A stretch of 17,127 bases of DNA from CAZWSE01 sp964636575 (GTDB taxonomy: Bacteria; Pseudomonadota; Alphaproteobacteria; Rhodobacterales; Rhodobacteraceae), in NCBI GenBank assembly GCA_964636575.1, contig CAZWSE010000074.1, positions 1 through 17,127 of the forward strand, written 5' to 3'. A program made the translations under genes and the position numbers. The notes beneath the pieces are model-generated. The model worked only from the letters and a program-made list of their open reading frames with translations. It was not told the DNA's origin and searched no databases. Below, piece by piece: positions 8,448 through 14,721 of the stretch (the first letter of the stretch is position 1; the number at the start of each line of letters is the position of its first letter).

Positions 8448-8474
8448 CACCGCGCGAGAGTTCCCCGCGCGGTG
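8448..8474 (-). terminator. Intergenic stem-loop between tctC and tctB (attenuator/processing hairpin)
   Basis: CACCGCGCG (8448-8456) and CGCGCGGTG (8466-8474) form a perfect 9-bp GC-rich stem with a 9-nt loop. Read on the minus strand it lies just after the tctC stop and is followed by TCTTCATTTTT, a T-rich run that could give partial intrinsic termination. Hairpins of this kind after a binding-protein gene often stabilise the upstream mRNA and lower expression of the permease genes. Terminator strength cannot be judged by eye. Confidence 0.65.
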
Positions 8475-8491
8475 AGGTATCAGTTGACGCG

Positions 8492-9460
8492 TTAGTTCTT
8501 AAGCAACCCAAGCCCGTCAAGGATTGGGGAATAGAGATCGATTCCGGACTGGATCAGCGCTGTGGTGTCTTCCACCCCGTGCACCCAGTTGTAGCCAACG
8601 GACTTTGGAATGCGGCTGGTGAAAGCCTCTTCACCCATGGGAAGGGATGCTTCCAAAAGCTTGTCGATGATCTCTTGCGGGGTGCCTGCTTTGACGGCAA
8701 GGCCACCATGAACCCAAACACCTGCTTCTTTGCCGGGGAAGGCTTCACCCACGGTGCGCACACCGGGCAGATCTTTTTCCATGTAGCCCTGACGCGAATT
8801 GTCGAGAATGATCAAAGGACGCACTTCGCCGTCGCCATAGGCGTGGATCGACGCGACTTGTCCAACGGCCACATCAACTTGGCCACCGATCAGACCGGCC
8901 ATCGTCGCAGGCACGGTTTTGAGCGCGAGCGTTTTGAACTCCAACCCGAACTCGGACGCCAGTTGTACGGCAGACAGGTTGGGCGGGGCACCAAGGTTGT
9001 TCACGCCAATGGTCAGCTTGTTCGCTTTTGCGCCTTCAAGGAATTCCTCGAAGGTTGTGTAAGGGCTGTCTGCGCGCACATAAAGCGCGTTGGATGCAGA
9101 GATGCCGGCGTAAAGCGGCACGAAGTCTTCCAGCGGCTTATATGGCGTTTCGCGTGTCAGCGGCACGATCATAAAGCTGGGTGGCGACCAGTTGAACACG
9201 GTGTAACCATCCGCTGGGGCCTCGGCCACAGACATGGTTGCTGGAATATGTGCGCCACCGGGTTTGTTGACCACATTGACCGGAACGCCAAGCTGTTCGG
9301 ACAGCACTTCGGCATTCATGCGCGCCACGATATCAGCGTTACCGCCTGCTTTGAACGAGACCACATAGGTGATCGGTTTTTCGGGCCATTCAGCGAAGAC
9401 AGCGCCCGCGCTTAGCCCCAATGCCGCGATCCCCGCGGCGGCCAGTTTCATGAGTTTCAT
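8492..9460 (-). CDS. tctC: TctC/Bug-family periplasmic solute-binding protein
   Basis: This 322-residue protein starts with a Sec signal peptide, with likely cleavage after Ala23 (AVFA|EWPEKP). It has the Bug-family landmarks PEKPITYVVSFKAGGNADIVAR (26-47) and VVNKPGGA (63-70), where the loops around the AGG and PGG motifs bind the carboxylate or other acid group of the ligand. The length is normal. The start at 9460 is backed by a strong GGGAGGG ribosome binding site about 7 bp upstream; a second ATG three codons later is less well placed. It captures the substrate in the periplasm for TctAB. As first gene of the leftward operon it follows a promoter with a predicted GntR operator. Confidence 0.93.
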   Translation of the reverse strand: MKLMKLAAAGIAALGLSAGAVFAEWPEKPITYVVSFKAGGNADIVARMNAEVLSEQLGVPVNVVNKPGGAHIPATMSVAEAPADGYTVFNWSPPSFMIVPLTRETPYKPLEDFVPLYAGISASNALYVRADSPYTTFEEFLEGAKANKLTIGVNNLGAPPNLSAVQLASEFGLEFKTLALKTVPATMAGLIGGQVDVAVGQVASIHAYGDGEVRPLIILDNSRQGYMEKDLPGVRTVGEAFPGKEAGVWVHGGLAVKAGTPQEIIDKLLEASLPMGEEAFTSRIPKSVGYNWVHGVEDTTALIQSGIDLYSPILDGLGLLKN

Positions 9461-9510
9461 CGGAAGCCCTCCCTGCTTCGCTCCGCGCTTTAGGCGGACA
9501 TTGATGGTCT

Positions 9511-9526
9511 AGATGTACGTACCTTT
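9511..9526. promoter_or_regulatory. Predicted GntR operator at the tctC promoter
   Basis: AGATGT-ACGT-ACCTTT matches the palindrome AAAGGT-N4-ACCTTT of the regulator's own promoter region at 10 of 12 arm positions, with one half-site perfect. It also contains the self-complementary core GTACGTAC. It lies 17 bp downstream of the -35-like TTGACT, where a -10 box would be, so a bound repressor would block polymerase. Confidence 0.6.
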
Positions 9527-9543
9527 GAGTTTGAGTGCCAGAA

Positions 9544-9549
9544 AGTCAA
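9544..9549 (-). promoter_or_regulatory. Candidate -35 box of the tctC operon
   Basis: On the minus strand this reads TTGACT, one base from consensus TTGACA, in the gap between the GntR stop and tctC. No good -10 is evident; the best position at 17-bp spacing coincides with the predicted operator at 9511-9526. Confidence 0.4.
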
Positions 9550-9581
9550 GCATACAAACCAACTTGCCCTCGCTTGCGTAT

Positions 9582-10292
9582 CTAAACGGTGGTGAAATCC
9601 ATCTCCATTTCCAAAAGCTCGCCCGGATAGGACAATGTCGCGGAATAGATAAGCGTGCCGTCGGCGTCCAAGAATTCGCGGAACACGCGGAACACGGCTG
9701 AATTGACTTTGATTCCCAGTGCCTTGGCCATCGCGAAATCCGCATATGAAATCGTGACTTTCTGCTTGGCCGTTTGGACATTCACGCCAAGGTCTTTCAG
9801 CACCGAGACCACGATTTCTTGCGCGAACCGATCCGGCGCGCGATCAAAAACCTGATCGTCCAGCATGATGTCAACTTGGCAGAACGGCTTGCCCTGACGC
9901 GTGTGAATACGGGTCATTGAGCGGAAATATCTGCCATCCGGCGCCTTTTCGATGACGGCATCGCCTTGACGCACCGACACTTCCAACTGGTCGACCATCG
10001 TATAGATCTGCGAAATATCCGCTGTCATATGCAATGTGTGCCGCTGCGGAATTTTCACGTCTTTCACGAAAGTCCCGCGCCCTGCGAACTTTTCGATCAA
10101 CCCTTCGTCTTCCAGCGCGTTCATCGCCTGCACCACGGTCATGCGCGCCACGCCCAGCTGTTCGGTCAACGCGCTTAGGGCGGGCAATTTGGTGCCGGGC
10201 GCCAAACTTCCCGACATGATCTGATGCCGCAAGACCTCGGCGACCTCTGCATGCAAAGGAACCGACGCGCGCTTCATCGCTTGAAGATTCAT
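9582..10292 (-). CDS. GntR-family transcriptional regulator (HutC/UTRA subgroup)
   Basis: This 236-residue regulator has an N-terminal winged helix (about 11-77) with the recognition helix in LGVARMTVVQAMNALEDEGLI and the wing GRGTFV. A C-terminal UTRA ligand-binding domain (about 85-233) ends in a typical SATLSYPGELLEMEMDF strand pattern. UTRA proteins usually sense a sugar phosphate, amino-acid breakdown product or similar small molecule and release DNA when it binds. ATG 10292 was chosen because a GGGGAGAA ribosome binding site precedes it and the winged helix begins soon after. The frame continues upstream without family similarity. It is divergent from the second transketolase operon and sits upstream of, and in the same direction as, tctC. 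Two matching palindromes suggest it controls both operons and itself, probably as a repressor. Confidence 0.9.
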   Translation of the reverse strand: MNLQAMKRASVPLHAEVAEVLRHQIMSGSLAPGTKLPALSALTEQLGVARMTVVQAMNALEDEGLIEKFAGRGTFVKDVKIPQRHTLHMTADISQIYTMVDQLEVSVRQGDAVIEKAPDGRYFRSMTRIHTRQGKPFCQVDIMLDDQVFDRAPDRFAQEIVVSVLKDLGVNVQTAKQKVTISYADFAMAKALGIKVNSAVFRVFREFLDADGTLIYSATLSYPGELLEMEMDFTTV

Positions 10293-10293
10293 G

Positions 10294-10299
10294 TTGACA
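10294..10299 (+). promoter_or_regulatory. -35 box for the rightward transketolase operon
   Basis: This is a perfect TTGACA, directly beside the GntR start codon. Possible -10 boxes are TAGGTA at 10315 or TACAAA at 10319, with spacing of 15 or 19 bp, neither ideal. Either would place the start of transcription at or inside the 10322-10337 palindrome, consistent with repression. Confidence 0.5.
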
Positions 10300-10321
10300 T
10301 TCTCCCCTCTGTCATAGGTAC

Positions 10322-10337
10322 AAAGGTCCATACCTTT
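10322..10337. promoter_or_regulatory. Predicted GntR operator in the divergent promoter region
   Basis: AAAGGT-CCAT-ACCTTT has perfect 6-bp arms. The GGT-N4-ACC core is the type bound by HutC-subgroup GntR regulators such as DasR/NagR (GGTCTAGACC). It lies 30 bp from the GntR start and 22 bp from the transketolase start, so it can control both divergent genes. A related copy lies at 9511-9526. Confidence 0.7.
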
Positions 10338-10358
10338 CGACAGTAACACGGTTCGCAC

Positions 10359-11186
10359 ATGAAAGAGAAACACAATCTTGCTGAGCTTGAAGCGATAGCA
10401 ACGCGGTTGCGGTTGCATGTCGTGAATATGGTCGCGCCGTCGGGGCAAGGCTATGTACAGCAAGGCCTTGGCGCGGCTGACATTTTCACCTCGCTCTACT
10501 TTGGCGAAGCGACGATGGACCCCGCAAACCCCACTTGGCCCGACCGTGACCGGATCTTTCTGACGACCGCCCATAACACCGCCATTTTCTATGCGACCCT
10601 CGCGGAACGCGGGTTCTTTGATGTGGCGGATTTGGCAACCTATGTCACCGATGGTTCTACGCTTGAGATCAATTCATCTGAACGGATGGGCCCCTTTGTT
10701 GAGGCGACGTGCGGATCACTGGGCCAAGGATTGTCCGTCGCACTGGGCTGCGCACTGGCCGCCAAACGGCAGGGCCGCGCCAGCCGGTTTTATGTGATCG
10801 TCGGAGACGGCGAAATGCAGGAAGGCCAGATTTGGGAAGCGGCCATGTTCGCCGGTGCCAAGGGTCTCGATAACCTCTGCTTCATCGTCGACTACAACTT
10901 TGTACAATCCGAAGGCCCTATGGATCTGGTCATGTCGCTGGAGCCGTTGATGGACAAAATGGAAAGCTTCGGCTTTGCCTGCCAAGAGGTCGATGGCAAC
11001 GATATGGCCGCGCTTTTGACAGCTTTCGACACTGCCCGCGCCACCAAGGGTCGGCCTAGTTTCATCAAAGCCAACACGCTTATGGGCAAAGGCGTTGCCT
11101 CGCTTGAAGGGTTGATGTTTCACCAGTTGCGCTTCCCCCCCGAGGTCGCAGACAGCGCCCGCGCAGAGCTGGAGGCGCAGCTATGA
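10359..11186 (+). CDS. Split transketolase, N-terminal (pyrophosphate-binding) subunit, copy 2
   Basis: This 275-residue protein is the ThDP pyrophosphate domain of transketolase, with a canonical GDGEMQEGQIWE motif (149-160), the distal VDYN (177-180) and GSLGQG (119-124). The block usually read as S-x-G-H is TTAHNT here, keeping the histidine but not the glycine, which hints at a changed donor or acceptor pocket. It is clearly different from copy 1 across its length, so the pair is not a recent duplicate. Its TGA overlaps the next gene's ATG by 4 bp. As first gene of the rightward operon it lies 22 bp after the predicted operator. Confidence 0.92.
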   Translation: MKEKHNLAELEAIATRLRLHVVNMVAPSGQGYVQQGLGAADIFTSLYFGEATMDPANPTWPDRDRIFLTTAHNTAIFYATLAERGFFDVADLATYVTDGSTLEINSSERMGPFVEATCGSLGQGLSVALGCALAAKRQGRASRFYVIVGDGEMQEGQIWEAAMFAGAKGLDNLCFIVDYNFVQSEGPMDLVMSLEPLMDKMESFGFACQEVDGNDMAALLTAFDTARATKGRPSFIKANTLMGKGVASLEGLMFHQLRFPPEVADSARAELEAQL

Positions 11187-12166
11187 GCGAGACCCTCACC
11201 CAGCTGGAAGCCGCAGATTTTATCAACCGGTCCTTCAAGCCACTGCCCCGATCTTATGGTGATGCATTGATTGATGCCGCCAAGGCCGATCCGCGGATCG
11301 TGGCGCTATGTGCCGACTTGGTTCCACCAACGGAAACCGACCGCTTTCGCGACGAACTGCCCGACCGGTTCCACAACACTGGCATCGCCGAGGCCAACAT
11401 GATCGGCATGGCTGGCGGCATGGCCCGTTCGGGCGAGATCCCGTTCTGCCATTCGTTCTGTGCGTTCATCACCAAGCGCGTGCTCGACCAGATCACGATG
11501 CAAGCCGCCTATCCGAACCTGCCCGTCAAGATCGTCGGGTTCCTGCCCGGCGTTGCGACTTTGCTTGGCGTGTCCCACCAAGCCATTGAGGATGTCGCCA
11601 TTTTGCGCGCTGTTCCGAACATGGCAATTTTCGAGCCGTCCGGCCCCGAATACCACGCCGCTATGGTCAAGCTTGCGCTCGATTGGGATGGCCCTGCCTA
11701 TTTGCGGATGAAGCGCCCCGAAAGCACCCCGCCAGACTTCACCCCGCAGACCCTAGAGGTCGGCAAAGGCGTGTTGCGGCGCGACGGGGGTGATCTGACG
11801 ATCATCTCTGCCGGATTGTGTGTCTCTGAAAGCCTGACCGCTGCTGACACTTTGGCCGCTGAAGGCATCGATGCAAGCGTTGTCGATATGGCCTCGCTCA
11901 AACCGATTGATGCGGATTTGATCCTGGACCGCGCCGCCAAAACCGGTGCGATTGTCACGGCCGAGAACCACAACATCATCGGCGGGCTTGGCTCTGCCGT
12001 GGCTGAGGTTTTGATGGACGAAGGCATCGGCCTGCCGTTCAAACGCGTGGGCGTCATGGACCAGTTCTGCGAAGGCGGCACGACCCCCTATCTGATGAAT
12101 AAATTTGGCCTCGACGCTTTGGCGATTGCTGACGCGGCACGGGGCGTGATGGCTAAGAAAGGCTAA
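11183..12166 (+). CDS. Split transketolase, C-terminal (pyrimidine-binding) subunit, copy 2
   Basis: This 327-residue partner subunit carries the activating Glu70 in GIAEANMIGMAGGMA, FCAFITKRVLDQI, and the SHQAIEDVAILRAVPNM block, followed by the C-terminal domain (AENHNIIGGLGSAVAE). It lacks the glycine-rich loop of the copy 1 C-subunit and is closer to the standard transketolase pattern. Overlapping translation with the N-subunit gene supports equal production of a heteromeric enzyme that would transfer a two-carbon ketol unit. Next comes an aldehyde dehydrogenase 3 bp later, which could remove an aldehyde formed by ketol transfer. Confidence 0.92.
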   Translation: MSETLTQLEAADFINRSFKPLPRSYGDALIDAAKADPRIVALCADLVPPTETDRFRDELPDRFHNTGIAEANMIGMAGGMARSGEIPFCHSFCAFITKRVLDQITMQAAYPNLPVKIVGFLPGVATLLGVSHQAIEDVAILRAVPNMAIFEPSGPEYHAAMVKLALDWDGPAYLRMKRPESTPPDFTPQTLEVGKGVLRRDGGDLTIISAGLCVSESLTAADTLAAEGIDASVVDMASLKPIDADLILDRAAKTGAIVTAENHNIIGGLGSAVAEVLMDEGIGLPFKRVGVMDQFCEGGTTPYLMNKFGLDALAIADAARGVMAKKG

Positions 12167-12169
12167 CCA

Positions 12170-13582
12170 ATGGGCGTACGATATGAATTTGGGGCGGGCG
12201 ACGAGGCCTATGAAACCGTAAACCCCGCCAACCCGTCCGAGAAGATCGGCCGCTACGGAATTATGTCACCGGATGCGCTTGGGAAAGTCATCGAACAGGC
12301 CAATGCAGCCCAAGCGGAATGGGCGCGTGTGCCCGGGCTTGAGCGGTCGCAACGCTTGAATGCCTTCATCGACGCTGTTGAGGCCCGCGCAGATGAGCTG
12401 GCCACCGCAGGCACGTTGGAACAGGGCAAACTGTTCCGCGAATCCAAGGGCGAGACGATGAAATCCTGCGCCGAGGGGCGGTTTTCGGTTGGCGAAGCGG
12501 CCCGTATGGGCGCGATGGCGATTGCGTCAGGCCGCGCCGGCTTTTCCAACCAAATCCTGCGCCGCCCGCGCGGTGTGGTCTTTTGCATATCGCCTTGGAA
12601 TTTCCCGATCTCGACACCTATGCGCAAAATCTGCCCTGCTTTGGCCTTTGGCAATGCTGTGGTGATGAAGCCATCGCAGTTCACGCCTGCTGCCAACTTC
12701 CTGTTGGCCGAAATCGCGAAAGAGTTTTTCCCGGAAAACCTTATTCAGGTGGCGATGGTGTCAGGCCGTGTCGCAAGCGACGTCGTGGCCTCGGGCGATG
12801 TGCATGCGGTCAGCTTCACGGGGTCTGTGCCCACGGGCAAACTGGTCTATGCCGCTGCCGCGCAAAACCTGATCCCCGTGCAGTTGGAACTGGGCGGCAA
12901 GAACGGTGCCATTTTGAACGACAGCGACGATCTTGAGGCCGCGATCACGCAGATCATGGGCGCGTCTTTCATGACCTCTGGTCAAAGGTGCACCGCGATC
13001 AGCCGCGTGATCGTACACAAGGAACTGGCCGCACAAGCCAAGGAAATGATGGTCGCCAAGGCCACAGCTATGAAGATGGGGCCGGGTTTAGAAGACAGCA
13101 CCGACATCGGCCCGCTGTGCAACCTGCCCCATTGGCGTGACGTTTGTGAGGTCACTGAAAAGGCCATCGCAGAAGGGGCAAAACCCTTGGCGGGCGGGTC
13201 TGCACCCGGCAAGGCAGAGGACGGGTATTTCTACACTCCGACTGTGCTGGGGGATGTGGAACATAGCTCTATTGCGGGGCAAACCGAAATATTCGGGCCA
13301 GTGCTGTCGGTCTTGGAATACGACACCTTCGATCAAGCGATGGAGATGCTGAACGGCACCGAATTTGGCCTGACCTCGTCGCTGTTCTCAAACAGGAACG
13401 ATCTGGTGCAGCGCTTCTTGGCAGAAAGCCAGAACGGCATGATCCACGTCAACCACGGCACCGTTCCAGACAACAACATGCCTTTCGGGGGGATCAAAAA
13501 CTCGGGCGTCGGGGCCTATTCTGTCGGGCCAACGGCGGTGAATTTCTACACCTCCGAGCATGCAGCCTACGTTGCTTGGTGA
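12170..13582 (+). CDS. NAD(P)-dependent aldehyde dehydrogenase
   Basis: This 470-residue ALDH-superfamily enzyme has SPWNFP (141-146), MKPSQ (166-170), SFTGS (215-219), the general base Glu240 in LELGGKN, catalytic Cys274 in GQRCTA, and a C-terminal EIFGPVLS block. All catalytic residues are present. The family oxidises an aldehyde irreversibly to an acid (or acyl-CoA). The residue after KPS is Gln rather than the Glu that often binds NAD ribose, which could allow NADP use. The closest style is succinate- or alpha-ketoglutarate-semialdehyde dehydrogenase, but substrate cannot be assigned. It lies 3 bp downstream of the transketolase C-subunit and is followed almost without gap by an enolase-superfamily gene, so the aldehyde is probably made within the same pathway. 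Confidence 0.92.
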   Translation: MGVRYEFGAGDEAYETVNPANPSEKIGRYGIMSPDALGKVIEQANAAQAEWARVPGLERSQRLNAFIDAVEARADELATAGTLEQGKLFRESKGETMKSCAEGRFSVGEAARMGAMAIASGRAGFSNQILRRPRGVVFCISPWNFPISTPMRKICPALAFGNAVVMKPSQFTPAANFLLAEIAKEFFPENLIQVAMVSGRVASDVVASGDVHAVSFTGSVPTGKLVYAAAAQNLIPVQLELGGKNGAILNDSDDLEAAITQIMGASFMTSGQRCTAISRVIVHKELAAQAKEMMVAKATAMKMGPGLEDSTDIGPLCNLPHWRDVCEVTEKAIAEGAKPLAGGSAPGKAEDGYFYTPTVLGDVEHSSIAGQTEIFGPVLSVLEYDTFDQAMEMLNGTEFGLTSSLFSNRNDLVQRFLAESQNGMIHVNHGTVPDNNMPFGGIKNSGVGAYSVGPTAVNFYTSEHAAYVAW

Positions 13583-13583
13583 C

Positions 13584-14717
13584 ATGCAGTTCAAAGACAC
13601 CATAACGATCTCGCACGTTGATGTGTTTCCGATCAGGGCCAGTGGCGGCGTGTCGCCTGAAATGGCGCTTGGCACGATGCCGACGCGGCCTGCCTTGTTG
13701 GTGAAAGTTGTGGATACCTCGGGCTGTTTTGGATGGGGCGAGGTCTGGGCAAACTTTCCGCCGCGCGCCAATTTGCACAAGGCCCATATCATCGAAGATG
13801 TGGTGGCAAAGCACCTAAAAGGTCTGCCCTTCAGCGACCCGCGCGAGGTGCAAGAGACCCTGCGCGCCAAGCTGTCAGTCTTCTTTTTGCACGTCGGTCA
13901 GTTGCAGGTTTTTGAGCATATTCTGGCAGGGTTAGACACAGCCCTATGGGATCTTGCGCTCAGACATGCGGGGCAGTCCTTTGCTGGTTTTGCCGACCTC
14001 TCGTCCCTGTCTGCGCCGTGCTATGCCACCTCGATCAACGCGCAGGATCTGGACCGGCTGATCCCGCATCATGCGGGGCTGGGGCAAACCCACTTTAAGG
14101 TCAAAATCGGGTTCTCTGACGATGGCCAGCGCAAGATCGTTGAACAGGCCGCCCAGCTGTGCCCCAAAGACACCCGCATCATGGTCGACAGCAATCAATC
14201 CTGGACACTGGAACACGCCACATCCGAGCTGCGCGAAATGGAAGACTACGCCCCCTATTTCGCCGAAGAAGCCCTGCGCGCGGATGCCCCAAAATCCGAT
14301 TGGGAGGCCTTGGCCAAAGCCACCAGCATCCCGCTCGCGGGTGGCGAAAACATCTATGGCATCGATGCCTTTCTTGGCATGTCACGCGCTGGCCTGCGCG
14401 TCTTGCAACCCGATGTTGCCAAATGGGGTGGCATGTCTGGCGCCTTGGATCTTGCCGCGCGGGTCGATGATGACGTTCTGATCTGGCCTCACTTTATGGG
14501 CACCGCTGTCGGGCAAATGGCGGCCTTGTCGATCACCGCGGCTGTCGGCAAATCCTCGTCCTGCGAAGTGGACGTGAATGAGAACGCCCTGCGCACGGAG
14601 CTTTGCGGTGACGCCATCAAAATCGTCGATGGCTGCGTTCAACTGCCCTCTGATCCGGGGCTTGTCGTGCCGCCCGACCCTACGGCTTTGGCCGCATTTT
14701 CAGACGCGATGGTATGA
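13584..14717 (+). CDS. Mandelate racemase/muconate lactonizing enzyme-family protein (enolase superfamily)
   Basis: This 377-residue protein has the enolase-superfamily capping domain followed by a barrel with the acid/base and metal residues of the mandelate racemase subgroup. They are K172-V-K174, metal ligands Asp202 (MVDSNQ), Glu228 (FAEEAL) and Glu255 (AGGENI), plus a likely Asp277 (QPDVAKWGG) and His311-equivalent His303 (WPHFMG) dyad. Members abstract the proton next to a carboxylate and act as racemases, acid-sugar dehydratases or cycloisomerases, so the substrate is probably an acid. The ATG at 13584 gives the usual N-terminus (MQFKDTITISHVDVFPIR); another in-frame ATG at 13560, overlapping the ALDH gene, has a slightly better ribosome binding site and cannot be excluded. 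It follows the ALDH stop by 1 bp. Confidence 0.88.
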   Translation: MQFKDTITISHVDVFPIRASGGVSPEMALGTMPTRPALLVKVVDTSGCFGWGEVWANFPPRANLHKAHIIEDVVAKHLKGLPFSDPREVQETLRAKLSVFFLHVGQLQVFEHILAGLDTALWDLALRHAGQSFAGFADLSSLSAPCYATSINAQDLDRLIPHHAGLGQTHFKVKIGFSDDGQRKIVEQAAQLCPKDTRIMVDSNQSWTLEHATSELREMEDYAPYFAEEALRADAPKSDWEALAKATSIPLAGGENIYGIDAFLGMSRAGLRVLQPDVAKWGGMSGALDLAARVDDDVLIWPHFMGTAVGQMAALSITAAVGKSSSCEVDVNENALRTELCGDAIKIVDGCVQLPSDPGLVVPPDPTALAAFSDAMV

Positions 14718-14721
14718 TCTT

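Noticed and set aside
8424..8450. An upstream GTG start for tctB.
   Set aside because: It lies inside the intergenic hairpin stem and lacks a good ribosome binding site; the ATG at 8423 is preferred.
8441..9415. A 324-codon open frame on the plus strand opposite tctC.
   Set aside because: It has no recognisable motifs, while the minus frame has a signal peptide, Bug motifs and a ribosome binding site.
10293..10574. A longer N-terminus for the GntR protein (94 more codons).
   Set aside because: It would cover the divergent promoter and operator and overlap the opposite transketolase gene, and it shows no family similarity.
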